Origin: Prinsepia uniflora
Taxonomy: Eukaryota > Streptophyta > Magnoliopsida > Rosales > Rosaceae
Direction: 5' to 3'
NCBI GenBank assembly: GCA_032719365.1
Contig: CM064867.1
Location: forward strand, 62,122,136 to 62,186,135
DNA: 64,000 bases
This document shows positions 10,637 to 22,560 of this stretch, one piece after another. The notes under the pieces were generated by a model. The model was not told the DNA's origin and did not search any database. It saw nothing but the letters and a program-made list of their open reading frames with translations. Position 1 is the first letter of the stretch, and the number at the start of each line of letters is the position of its first letter. The translations under genes were made by a program, and so were the position numbers.

Positions 10637-11795
10637 TGTAACGACCCGTCCCGGAAGTTAGGATTAAGACCGTGTTTAAGATGGGATTAGTGAGTGTAAT
10701 CGGTGATTAGTGGGTAAATGACGATTTTGCCCATAGGTTGGGCAAAAAGTTGACTTTTAGTTTGGGCAGTCAAATGGACTTTGACCGATGACCGTGACGT
10801 AGCTTGGGACGTCACGAATCCGTAGACAGGTGGCACGCCCGATTCCGACATCCGAGGTGGAAGTTATGATGTTCGGAAGGTTGAGGGCATTACCGTAATT
10901 TGGGTAAAATAGGGGGAAGATTTGACTTTTCGTACGACCGAATTTTCACACGTTGACCTAGGATAGTTAGGTAGATCTTGTCGTCCTGAGTTCAACGGCA
11001 GGCGGCACGTATTCATCAGACCTAGGATGTGTAAGTTACGGGTCTAGAAAGGTAGTGGCATTATCGTAATTTACGTCATAAGTGAGGGGCATTTTGGTCT
11101 TTCTGTGTCTTGGGATTTGGGCCAATCAGATAAGGCCAATTGTACAGTGAGATTGGGATATTTGTGAGAGGGCTGAGGGGATGGTGACTCGGGAGTTTAA
11201 AGACTCGGATAGGTCCAGCAGGTTTGACCGGCTAATGATTGGTTGAGACTTATGTTTTATGATACGGTTTTATGATGCTTATGATATGATTTCTATAACT
11301 GTTTTTATAATGATTCTCAAATTGTTTTTGTGATGATCCTTATGTGATTTATAACTGTTTTCATCTAATGGGTTATGCATGTGTGTTTTCAAAACGGAGG
11401 GCTAAAACCCTGGTTTTATTATGAAATGGTTTTCGGAAATTCTTTTCTTATTTATGGTCCACTCACACCTTCTATTTTTAAATTTCCCTCCAGGTCATGG
11501 AGCTAGAGCGGGGTTTCGGCGTCGAGGCAGCATCTGAGGCATAGCATACTCGAGAGTGACCCCGGAGTGCTTTACATTTTCCGTTGTGCGTGTACCTTGT
11601 TTATCGGTTTTCTTTCCTTTGTTTTTGGGTCCTATGCTCTGTAAAACTTTGACTTCGAGATGTTTAAAGTTCCTCCTGCGTCTGACTGTGTAGTTTAGTG
11701 GTTTAAAGTGAGTTTACTTTGGTGTTGTGTCGGAGTGTCAGACGGGAGCAGGATTTACCTCAGTTTTTGGGGTGAAACCGGGGTGGGTCCTGACA
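10637..11795 (+). mobile_element. Short family A solo LTR (1159 bp)
   Basis: It starts TGTAACGACCCGTCCC, ends GGGTGGGTCCTGACA, and is flanked by CTATT (10632-10636) and TTATT (11796-11800), a 5-bp TSD with one change. It resembles the 3.05-kb LTR at 29506-32557 but lacks its middle. It keeps one GAGTTTAAAGACTC unit (about 11195), the hairpin arms GGAGGGC (11396-11402) and TCCCTCC (11485-11491), and the CAG/G acceptor-like site at 11493/11494. Probably an internally deleted solo LTR. Confidence 0.85.
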
Positions 11796-14700
11796 TTATT
11801 CATGCAAACCGAGACATCGCAACACATGGCAGGATTTGGTTGGGGAAGTTTCTGGAAGGACCCACCAGATGAGTGACAAGTGTCACCCATCTGATAGGCC
11901 CAGAACCCAATTAATTAGGGTCCTTATCCTCTTCTGATTCGATCATCTTCTCCATTCTTCTTCCCAAACCCGTGGAAAACCCATAACCCGTGTACCCAAC
12001 CCCTCACACACCCTCAAATCCTCATCTATCGCCCTTGGACTGTGAATGGAAGTTAGAGAGTGAAGTGAGACGATGATGGTGGTACTAACGGTGTCGACTG
12101 TCGTGCACGGTGGCCCAATTCGAAGGTAAAAACCCAAAAGCCCTGTTTTTGTTTGAAAATGGTAATCTCGATTTTAGTAGTTGTTAATCGCTTTTGATAA
12201 TTGGAACATGTTCTAGAGGTTGAGATGAAGCTATTGGACTTGGAATTACGGCCAACGGTGTCCGGGATAGTGAGAACTCGACGGTGAAAGATTGATCAAT
12301 TTTTCATCGATCGGTAAGGTAATCTCTAGTCTTTTTCTTCGTTTTCTGGGCTGTTAGATAAATCCTAGGGACTGAGATGAAGATTTAGGAAGAAAAACAG
12401 AGTGAAAAGGTTGAGAAATCGCTGAGAACCAGTCTCGAGAGTTCGCTGGTTCGGTTGAACCGGAAAACCAGGGAACCGAGTTTGAACCGGGTTCGACTGG
12501 AGGTTAACGATGCACTATTCTCGGTGCTTGGGCTTCATGCCCAGCGCCTTTGGGCGGAGCTTGGGGCAGATTTGGGAGATGTAGTCAGTATGTAATATTA
12601 TTCTTTCGATGTAACGAACATGTTGGGACAGGTTTCGAGTCGATCAGACACCGTTTCGGGGTAGTTTTGGATGTCCAAAGGTTTAGGGTCTATGTTAAAT
12701 ATGTTTAAAAATTCCAAAAAATTAGGGGGATTTAATGAGAGGTTAATTGAAGTGGTTAGTGACCTTCGGGTATGGTTTGGATAGGTTCGGAGGTTCCAGT
12801 GATGGTGATTAGCCTCGGGAAGGCTTATGGCACGCATATCGAGGCGGCAGCTAGGACGGTCTGTGAGTGGACTTTTTTTATAAAGATGATGCATGCATAA
12901 CTGTTTTATATGATTTTATATGTGTTTTGTGATAATATGATTATGGTATTTATGATTTACGCATTTGCACATATTTCGAGGTTTATGATTTCATATTGTG
13001 TTTATACGTGCTGGCATTTGAATGAGTTTGGGCCGAGGGCCCAGTTGATTGAAAATCGGGCATGAGTCCCATTTGTGATTTATAAAATGGCTTTGGAAAT
13101 ATGAACTCGGACATGAGACCCATTTGGTTTGGAAACAATCGGACTTGGAGTCCAGTTGATTTAATGAGATATTGAGCAGAGACCTAGTTGGTTTACGAAT
13201 TCGGGCATGAGGCCCAGTGATGGTTTATAAATGTGATTTCAGGTCGGGGACCCAAAATGGATTTGGATTTATGGATGTATGATGGTTTTATGGAAATTCC
13301 GGGCATGACCCCTTTGAGATGTTTTTTAAATGATTTTAAACAGATGTTTTGACACGACCCATCCCAAATTCTGAGATTAGATTAATGACTAATCAAGGAT
13401 TAGTGAGGTTAAACGGTAATTAGTTGAGCGAAATCGACTAGACGTTGTAAAATGACTATTTTACCCTTGGGCGTTGGCTTTTGACCCGGGAGGTCCGATG
13501 GCCGAGGGCCGAGGACCATTACGTAGATCGGGTCGATACGAATCCATAGACAGGTGGCACGCCAAAATTGGACGTCGGACGAAAAAGTTATGGTCACGGG
13601 AGCGAAATCGATTAAACGTACAAACCGAGGGTTTAAAAAAAATAATAAAAAAATATTATAATCTAATCTAAAACTGGAATTAATCTGGACCCTTGGATGA
13701 GTGACAGGTGTCACTCATCCCACACTCCATTTTCCCTAAAATGTGGATCTTGCCCCAATTGGTCAATTAAATTATGTTATCTTTATGCAATTCATCCCAG
13801 CCATCCATCTTTGTTCTTAAGATTGAATTTGCACCCTTTATTCTCTCTCAGCTGATTACTATTATCAGCAATTCTCTCCATTTCGATTCACAAACTCGTA
13901 CCGCTCCATTCTCCATTTTCCTTTGAGCCAACAGACACACACCTGAACCACCTCACCACCATGACCATCTGTGTTCTGTGAGAGACCGTGAGTGAGGGAG
14001 TGGTCTGAGGGGCTGAAAGACGACGGGAAACGGCGGTCCACGGTGGAGGTAAGTTGACCTGTGAACCTGTGAGATTTCAAAATCTGGAAATCAAGTTTTG
14101 GGTGTTGTTTTGAGCCCCTGTTGATTCTATTATGGCCTAGGGACAAGGACGACTCGTTTGGGATCATTTTTGAAGAGATTGGACGCCTGGAAAGACTGAA
14201 AACCGAGCTTGAAGATCAAGCTTACGGTTTGATCATGGAAGGTATAGTCTCCCTTGGTTTTCATGTGTTTTGAATGGCTAGATCATTTGGGTTTGTTGTT
14301 AGGAACCTTTAGGAATTAAAATGGAACAAAAATGAATCAAAATGAGTGAGTTGGAGACCTGGACCAGTCCAGACCGATCCGGTCCGGTTCAAACTAGTGA
14401 ACCCTGTCCGTCGCTAGGTTAGGGGTAATGAATAGTGGCATGTGGGCTTCACGCGCAGCCCCTTTGGGAGGCGTGTGGGGGCGCGTGAGGCATAATTCGA
14501 GGAAGTGTTCAACATGTAAATTAATCTATTCGATGTAACGAACATTTTGGGACTGGTTTCGTGTCAATCACACACCGTTTCGATATTGTTCGGGACGTCT
14601 GAAGGTTCAGGATCGAGTTTAAAAATAGTTAAAAATTCGGGAAAATTACGAGGCTTTAATAGGAGGTTAATGAAGAGGTTAGTAACCCTCTAGTGTGATT

Positions 14701-15979
14701 TTGACAGGTTTGGAAGTCTCGGTGATAGTGATGGGGCCCGAGAGGGCTTATGGCACGTATATCAAGGCGATAGCGTAGGACGGTATGTGAGTGGACTTCA
14801 TTTTCTAAACTGTGATGCATGCATAACTATTTGATATGTTTTACCTACGTGATTTCTATGATGATGATTATGGCACTAGTGGATTATACGATTGCACATA
14901 TTTCGAGGTAAACCCATATTTACACGTATTTCGAGGGTTACGAGTTTATACTATTGCTATGTGAATGTGAATTCCATAATGATTATGTGGCATGGCTTTG
15001 GTTTTGGAAAGATGAATTCTGGCATGAGACCTATTTGAATTATGTGATCGGGCCAGGGGCCTAGTTGGTTTACGAAATTGGGCTGAGACCCTTTTGAGTC
15101 ATGTGATCGAGCCAGGGGCCTAGTGGTTTGCAAAATTGGGCATGAGGCATAGTTGAGTTTTATAAACCTGATTTCGGGTCGGGGACCCTATATGGATGTG
15201 TGATGTTTAATGGAATTTCAGGCAGGGTCCATTGATATGTTTTGAAATGACTTGTAAAATTGTTTTCCATATACCATCTTGATACGAGGATATGTGATGG
15301 TCACCTTCAGGTGTCCGGGACAATGGGGAAGTCACGGTGCATTTCCTGCGAGGGGTCATTATACGGAGCTACCATACCATATAGTGACTCAGGAGCAAGA
15401 ATGTTATGATTCCACGTCTGGGATGTCAGACATTTGGGATGTCAGAGTTATTGACCCGGAGAGACCCCGGGTAGCACGCGTTGCTTATTACCGTGAGACA
15501 AGACGTCTGGGACGTCAAGCGTTTGGCACGCTAGGCATCTAGGATGCCGAGGATGGTTATGTGGTACATATGGACTATTGGATCTATGAAATGGTTTTTC
15601 GATTGGATTTGTGTTTATGGATTTGGGGTGGCCCACTTGGTTTTGTATTTACGGATTTGGTATTCTACTGTTTTGGGCTGAGTTCCCACACTTGGTTTTG
15701 AGTTACGGTTTTTGGGCTAAGGCCCTAATGGCTTATTTGAGAAAATATTGTGATTACTGATTCTACGATGCATGCATACTTTTTAGTGAAGGGCATAAAT
15801 ATCTTTATGAAATATGTTTTTATGAACTTGTTGATTTTCGTCCACTCACAGTTCTGAATGGTTTTATTGCCCTTCAGGTTGATCACGGATGCGGGCTGTA
15901 GCAGGGACTGAGACATCACACTCCTCCATCTATCCTAGCGAGCTCTAGGAGCCCCGTATGGGCTGAGGTACGTATTATT

Positions 15980-18865
15980 TGTAACGACCCGTCCCGAATA
16001 TCGGGATTTAATAATATTTAATTGTGATTTACTAATCTGGGATTAGTTGGGCGATTTCGGACGAATTGTGCAAAATGACCGTTTTGCCCCTAGGCGTGGG
16101 CAAAACGTTGACTTTTAATTCGGATGGTCAAATGGACTTTGACCGATGACCGTGATGTAGTTCAGGACGTCACGAGTTCATAGACGGGTGGCACGTTCGA
16201 TTCCGACGTTCGTGGTGAAAGTTATGATGTACGGAAGTGCAAGGGCATTTTCGTAATTTGGATGATATAAGGGGAAATGTTGACTTTTTGATCGGGAGGT
16301 CCGATGGCCGAGGAACGAGGACCGTTAGGAAGGTCTCGATACCCTGAGTTCGTAGACAGGCGGCACGCATCAATCGGAGTCCGTATGACCGAGTTACGGG
16401 TCAGGATGCGTGAGGGGCATTTTGGTAATTTTCTGCACAAGGGCAGAATTGTAATTTCACACGGGGGCACTGTTTCATTGAACTGGCCGTGAGGTGGAAT
16501 GTTGGTGCGATCGATCCCATGGATTGTTTACCAATTAAATGATTGATTTGGGCCAGTTTGAGGTGGAATTGCACATGGGGTTGAGTTGGCATCGATTGCA
16601 CGACATGGGCACTGAGTTTTCTATTGTTTTCGGGTCAGTGCAAGGGAACATTACACAGTGGATTTTGGACACTTTTGGATGCCTTTAACGGCTGAATTGG
16701 ATTAAAGGAATGGTGTGTAAGTCGTGTGGGTTCCTCTGTGATTGAGAATGGAAGGATTGAGCGAGTTTGAGGTTGGATTTCTCTGAAAACCCGAAACTGG
16801 TTTCTGGGAAATTCAAATGAAAATTTCTAGTTTTAGGCCAGCCCAAGCCTAGTTGATGATGGATTGAGCTTCCTGGAACTTCAACGTGTCGAACCAGATC
16901 AAATGGGGCAAGCTTTGGGGCTCCTAGGGCCGTGAACAGACGAGGTGGACGGCCGGAAAACTCAAGCTTGAGTCGTGGTGATTGAGGTAACGTCGTGTTC
17001 AATTGATCATGTTAATTGGTTCGTATTAATCCTTATAAGCTTCCTGTGAAGTTAATTTGGCAATGGTTGAGGATTGGAGGAGTTTTGGTGATTGACCCGT
17101 TTTGGGTGATCACGGGTTGATGACTTGTTTAAGAAATGGTTGATGTTGATCGATGTCACAGAACTGAAATTGGTTGGTTGATGATTGTTATAGGATCAAG
17201 AATGGATTGAATTGATGTCGAATTGGGTGTGATTGAACCGGATCCTATCGCGGGTAATCAGACCCGTTTACCAGTCATTCAGGTGAAGAAGGAACACTGT
17301 AGCAGTCACTGTAGCAGGTGCGTGGCTTTCACGCGTATCCACTCACGGCGGCGCGTGACGGCGCGTGGGCACGAATCTCGAGGTGAGGTCAACATGACTT
17401 TTATCCTATACAATGTAACAAACATTTTGGGATTGGTTTCGTGTCGATCGGACACTGTCTCGACATTGTTCGGAATGTCCGAAGGTTTTAAATCCAATTT
17501 AAAAATACTTAAAAATTCGGGAAAATTACGGGACTTTAATGGGATGTTATTGTTGAGGTTAGTGACCCTCTAATGTGATTTGGACAGGATTGGGAGTCCC
17601 AGTGTTAGTGGTGTGGCTCGGGAAGGCCTATGGCACGCGTATCGAGGCGCTCGGTTAAACGGTCTGTGAGTGGACATTGGTTTTATAAATTCGATGCATG
17701 CATAACTGTTTCATGATTGTTATAATTGTGATTATATGATTTATTTTGGATATCAGTGAATTTATATGTTTTCACGCATTTCGAGGCGATTTACGTGTTT
17801 GCACGTGAATCGAGGTTTTCTGGATTTGCACTTATTTCCATAAATATGGATGGATATGATTTCATGAAATGGTTACGGATTTGATAAAGTAAAATCGGAC
17901 CAGGGGCCCAGTTAACTTATGAATCGGGCCAGGGGCCCAGTTGACTTATGAAATCGGGCCAGGGGCCCAGTTGACTTATGAAATCGGGCTAGGGGCCCAG
18001 TTGATTTATATATGTGATTTCGGGTCGGGGACCCTAAAATGGAATTGAATAAACGATTTCGGATTTGAATCAACTATTTGGAATTATGACGGTTTTATGG
18101 AAATTCGGGGCAGGGCCCTTGTGATATTTTGGAAATGAGTAATAAAATGTGTTCCATAAAACCATCTCGATATGAGGATATATATATCCTGGTCTCCTCC
18201 AAGTGTCGGGGACACTGGAGAAGTCACGGTGCATTGCCTGCGAGGGCTCATTGTACGGAGCTACCGGACCGTATAGTGATCCAGGAGCAGGATTGCTAGA
18301 CGTCATGGACGTCAGACATCTGGGATGTCAGAGATATGGACCCGGTGAGACCCCGGGCAGCACGCGTTGCTTAATACCGTGAGATATGACGTCTGGAACG
18401 TCAAGCGTCTAGGACACTAGGAATCGGGGATGCCGGAGATGGAAAAATAATAAATGAATATTACTGGATTGACGAAATAACTCTTGGATTGACTTTTGGA
18501 ATTTGAAACTATGCTTTGGTTTCCGGGCTAAGGCCCTAATGGTTATTTCTAAATAAATATGGGATTATTGGTTTTTGGTGCATGCATATGATTTTACTGA
18601 GGGGCATAAATGTCTTATAAATGTTTTTAACAGACTTGTTTATTTTCGTCCACTCACAGCTTTTGTTTTTAATGCCCTTCAGGTTGATTCCGGATACGAC
18701 TGCAGCAGAGACTTGAGCATCGCACACCTCCTCCATCGATCCTTACGCACTCTGGAAGCCCGTTTGGGCAATGGCAATCAGTTATCCCTTGTTTGACACC
18801 TCTTGTCAGACGGGAGCATGACACATTCCATGGTAATCCCGGGGGGATTGGGATGGGTCGTGTCA
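15980..18865 (+). mobile_element. Family A solo LTR (2886 bp)
   Basis: It begins TGTAACGACCCGTCCCG and ends GGGATGGGTCGTGTCA, with a perfect TSD TTATT at 15975-15979 and 18866-18870. It sits inside the 13350-18934 LTR, making the third nested level. Donor-like GAG/GTAACG lies at 16986/16987; hairpin arms are GAGGGGCAT 18599-18607 and ATGCCCTTC 18672-18680; the acceptor-like site is at 18682/18683. A 28-30 bp minisatellite lies at 17893-18010. Confidence 0.9.
17893..18010 (+). repeat. GGGCC minisatellite inside LTR, about 4 units
   Basis: Four consecutive units of the type ATCGGGCCAGGGGCCCAGTT plus GACTTATGAA differ by only a few bases. Related but more diverged and irregular units occur in the LTRs at 13020-13260, 15000-15160, 47160-47420 and 53400-53560. 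This is a family-wide, expandable repeat. Confidence 0.8.
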
Positions 18866-19100
18866 TTATTTGTGTCAGACGGGAGCATGACACATCCCAC
18901 GTTAATCTCGGGGGGATTGAGATGGGTCGTGTCATGTTTCCCATTTACCATCCTTATATGAGGATATGTGGATGGTCTTGTCAGGACCCGAACCTCCTCT
19001 ATATGTTCCCAACTCATCTAGCACGATATTATCTGCTTTACAAGGTGTTTTAAGGGTTGGGTTCTGTCAAGAGTCATTTATGTAATCTCACATGTTTAGG

Positions 19101-21185
19101 TGACAGGACCCGCCCCAATTCCCTCGGGATTAGCGTGGGACGTACCTGCTCCCGTCTGACACGACCAGAGATATTTTCGTCTTTTGCCCAACCGGGACTA
19201 TCAGAGTACGCCAGGATCCGAAAGAGGATTGCGATGTCTCGTCTCTGCTACAGCCACATCCGCGATCAACCTGAAAGGCATTCAAAACATAAAAGCTGTG
19301 AGTGGACAAAACAAATATTTTATTAAAACATTTCATAAAAGACCTTTATGCCCTTCATAAAAAACATATGCATGCATTCAAAAACCATTTCTAGGGTTCA
19401 TGCCCGGTTCCCATAAACCGTCCGTCATGAACCGTCAAACAATTTGGGCCGTAGCCCGAAATCCGTCAATCAATACATGGGACATCTGCCCAAACCAAAA
19501 CACGTGGGAACTCGTCCCAAAACCAACTTATAAGTACGTATAAGTACGTATAAAACCAGAAAACCTCGAAGTACGTGCCCATACATAAACACACACCAAA
19601 ATGCACTCAAGGCATCACAAAACACATATTAAAACATATATAAAACATTTATACATGCATCGATTTCAGAAATAAAGTCCACTCACAAACTGTCCGCGCT
19701 GCTGCCTCGATATGCGCGCCATACGCCTTTTCAGGTCAACCGTCGTCTCCAGGATTCCCAAAACTGTCCAAATCACTTTAGAGGGTTACTAATTACTAAT
19801 TTAACCCCTCACTAAAGCCCCCTAATTTTCCAGGATTTTTAACTATTTTTAAACGCGCACCGAAACCTTCAGACAGCCCGAACTATATCGAGACGATGTC
19901 TGATGGACTTGAAACCAATTCCAAAATGTTCGTTCCATCGAATAGATGATTTGACATGTTAAAACCATCCTCAAATTCTCCCCCACGCGCTTGTACGCAC
20001 CGCCTGAAGTGGCTGCTCGTGGGCCTCACGCACCTAGCTGTAGTGTCACCCCTAACCTCCAACCGACCGGTCCAGCCCGGTTTTTCCTGCAACTTGGACC
20101 GGAGTGACTGGTCCAGGCTCCTACACGGTCCAATCTTCACCGTTTTCCTCCCTAATCGATCATATCCTTCCTATTTTTGTCCTAGGAACCTAAACCAATA
20201 ACCTAGAACCCTTAAAACACCCTAAATCCGACTGGTTCGATTTTGGTTGTCACGGTTCAAATATCCAAAACCTTCCCCAGGCTTCCTCAACCTCTAACCA
20301 CCCTCAAAAAATCTCTAATAACATCCTAGCAACCTATTTAAATCAAACCAAACATCCAAACAAGCCCATAATAACTAGAAATCGAAAATGAATTAAAATG
20401 GGTAAAACCGATTACCTCGTGCTGGTTTCCTCCTCCGCCGCCCACGGCGGCTCTGCCTGGCCAGCCACCACGCCCAGCCGGTCCTCCTCATCTCTCTGGC
20501 CTCTCACAAACGTTCAAGGGTCAAGGGTTTGGGTTTGGATGAAAATGGTGGATCGGTTTTGGGTTTTGGGAAAAATGGGAAAATGGTCGATGTAAGGGGA
20601 AGGGATATGCATGGGTTTGGTTTGGATGGGCAATGGATGGGTGACACTTTTCACTCATCCATTGGCCTATCCAATAATATCCGGGCCCACTAAAGTCCAA
20701 ATAAGTTTCCGTCTCGAAAAACGTGCAATAGTGTACTCGAACTTCCGTGAACCGTAACTTCGCCGTCGAATGTCTGAATTCGACGTGCCATCTGTCTACG
20801 GATTCGTATCGTCGTGATCTACGTAACAGTACTCGGCCCTTGGTCATCGGATCTTCGGGGTCAAAAGCCAACTTTTGGCCCCTATTCGCCCAAATTACCA
20901 AAATGCCCCCGATCTTCCGAACGTCACTTCTTCCCTGAATGGCGAAATCGAGCGTGCCACCTGTCTGTGAACTAGTGACGTCCCAAACTACATCACAGTC
21001 ATCGGTCAAAGTTCATTTGACCGTTCGAACGAAAAGTTAACGTTTTGCCCAATCCAAGGGCAAAATCGTCATTTTTCCCTAAACGTCCGCTAATCCTCGT
21101 CTAATCGCCGATTAGTCTCTGATTAGCTAGTCTAATCCGTCATTAATCCTAAATTAATCCCGCTAATTCGGAACGGGTCGTTACA
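19101..21185 (-). mobile_element. Family A solo LTR (2085 bp)
   Basis: On the plus strand it runs from TGACAGGACCCG to GGAACGGGTCGTTACA, with a perfect TSD TTAGG at 19096-19100 and 21186-21190. Minus-strand modules: palindrome 20664-20631 (arms CAATGGATGAGTGAAA/TGTCACCCATCCATTG), donor-like GAG/GTAATC at 20415, hairpin arms GAAGGGCAT (19356-19348) and ATGCCTTTC (19281-19273, one G-U pair), acceptor-like CAG/GTTGATC at about 19270. The 162-codon open frame at 20521-21009 is incidental. Confidence 0.9.
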
Positions 21186-21591
21186 TTAGGCTTGCATGAT
21201 TTAGTAAAATGGAAGGTTTGAAGGATGATTTCTGAAAACTGTTTCCTAAGGCTTTATTTTTGTCGACTCATAGTTTTTATTGGTTTTGGCTCCATTCAGG
21301 TTGAATTTGGGATGTGGGCTATATTGGGTCTGATGCATTTCCGAGGGACTGCGCACTCTAGTTAACTAGAGTAGGTTCTGGTGGTTATTTCTTTCATGTT
21401 TAGTACTTTGTATGCTTACTATTTTTTAGTTTACGTTTATGCTAGACACGTGGGGTTTATCCTTTGTTCGACATTGGGCTTGTAATATAATCAAATATAG
21501 GGTAATTTGGTAATTTGAGTGTGTTTGTGTCAGAAGGGAGTAGGGCTTTTCACGAGAATCGAGGGGGATTCTAAGGAGGGTCCTGTCAATT

Positions 21592-21603
21592 TGGTATCAG
21601 AGC
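21592..21603 (+). other. Primer binding site, initiator tRNA-Met type
   Basis: TGGTATCAGAGC lies three bases after the LTR end (CTGTCA, 21588). This fixes the sense orientation of the whole LTR superfamily in the window: LTRs run from TGTAACGACCC to GGGTCCTGTCA. Confidence 0.85.
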
Positions 21604-21659
21604 ACTAGGTTGTTTCATGTGGGGTCGCACACATGTTGTGCAAGGTTGTCTTGTTTCTG

Positions 21660-22560
21660 ATGTTTTCCTCTTATCAAACATTATGCCTCGACTGCGACAA
21701 CCCCATCATTTTCCTGGTAACGAGGATGAAGATATGGAAGCTAGAAGGGAAAAAACTATGGACCGGTTTGGTCAAGCATTGGATGCCGCAATTCAGAATG
21801 GTAGGATCCCTGGGGATGCTGGATATCGATAGGGCCCATCGACTTGGAGCCATTCAGTTTACCGATGGATTGGATCTTGGGGTGGCCGATTAATGGATTG
21901 TACACTTTGAGAAGATCTTTCAGTCGATGAGATGCCCTCATGAGCTTATGGTTCACATAGCGACATTTTTCTTGGATTGTTCTGCATAGGTGTGGTGGCA
22001 GACTTTGGATGAAACTAAGAAGACTTGGGTGACGTTCAAGGAACATTTCTTGCATCAGTTTTTATCCCTAGTCTTATTGAGATATTCAGGAAACTGAGTT
22101 TTTTCGATTGACGCATGAGGGATGTGAGTATGGCTCAGTATGAGCAGAGGTTTTTGGATTTTTCCTGGTTCGCACAGGGTACGGTGGAAACTGAGGTGAT
22201 GACAATTCGTTGGTTTGTGTCTAGTATTTGGAGTGCAATTCGAGCGTCGATGCTGACTCGAGGATTCACCACATTCTGAACTATGTCGGATGTGGTATCT
22301 TAGGTGGAGTTGACTTTAGCGAAATCTCAATTGTAATGATACGATGGTTCTAGATGACACTGGGGGCATCAGGGGGAGGACTCAATTACCCAGGGAGCTC
22401 CGGAGAGGGCTGTTTCTACTTTCGATTCTTTCGGTGGTAACCGTTCGGGTTTTGGTGACTAATGGTCGGGTCAGGATGGACGGGCTACTAGAAGAAGCAT
22501 GGATGGTTGTTTCTATTGCGGAGAGTTAGGTAATTTCATGCAAAATTGTTGTATCTTTAG
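21660..22560 (+). pseudogene. Gypsy gag remnant
   Basis: Across two frames and several stops the translation reads AIQFTDGLDLGVAD (stop) WIVHFEKIFQSMRCPHELM, then WWQTLDETKKTWVTFKEHFL, which is the conserved capsid region of plant Ty3/Gypsy Gag. A zinc-knuckle-like CFYCGELGNFMQNC occurs at about 22506-22550; the expected His of CX2CX4HX4C is replaced by Asn. It could not make a functional capsid protein. Confidence 0.75.

Larger units (their letters stand above)
13350..18934 (+). mobile_element. Family A solo LTR, itself interrupted
   Basis: It begins TGACACGACCCATC and ends GATGGGTCGTGTCA, which are perfect 14-bp inverted repeats. The TSD TGTTT is perfect at 13345-13349 and 18935-18939. Without the inserted LTR (15980-18865 plus 5 bp) it is about 2.69 kb. 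Modules in order: palindrome 13695-13720, donor-like GAG/GTAAGT at 14048/14049, GTGAGTGGAC at about 14789, hairpin arms GAAGGGC 15788-15794 and GCCCTTC 15869-15875, acceptor-like CAG/GTTGATC at 15877/15878. It has no coding capacity; the open frame at 15279-15542 is not conserved in sister copies. Confidence 0.9.
10358..18976 (+). mobile_element. Outer family A LTR of a nested stack
   Basis: It begins TGTAACGACCCGTCCCG. Its own sequence is 10358-10636, 11801-13349 and 18940-18976. The gaps are younger LTRs at 10637-11795 and 13350-18934. Across the second gap the family text resumes correctly: AAACAGATGTTT, then CCCATTTACCATCC and ATGAGGATATGTG, as in the uninterrupted copy near 15265-15297. 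A variant palindrome with arms CAGATGAGTGACA/TGTCACCCATCTG is at 11866-11893 and a donor-like AAG/GTAAAA at 12126. The 3' third is missing after 18976, so no TSD can be checked. Confidence 0.8.

Noticed and set aside
15279..15542. 87-codon frame with a promising composition
   Set aside because: Sister LTRs at 18170-18420, 46700-46950 (-) and 53655-53990 have indels and stops in the matching region; the repeated ATCTGGGATGTCAGA text reflects an LTR tandem motif.
17881..18010. CRISPR-like array
   Set aside because: The units are contiguous minisatellite copies without spacers, in a plant LTR.
20521..21009. 162-codon minus-strand frame in a solo LTR
   Set aside because: It covers the palindrome and W-box block, which are non-coding in other copies, and homologous frames elsewhere contain stops.
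10358..21588. One complete 5' LTR from 10358 to the primer site at 21592
   Set aside because: After 18976 the sequence changes to 5S-type and family B-like text; the segment before the primer site resembles 24300-24598 rather than family A. Two different LTRs are joined here.
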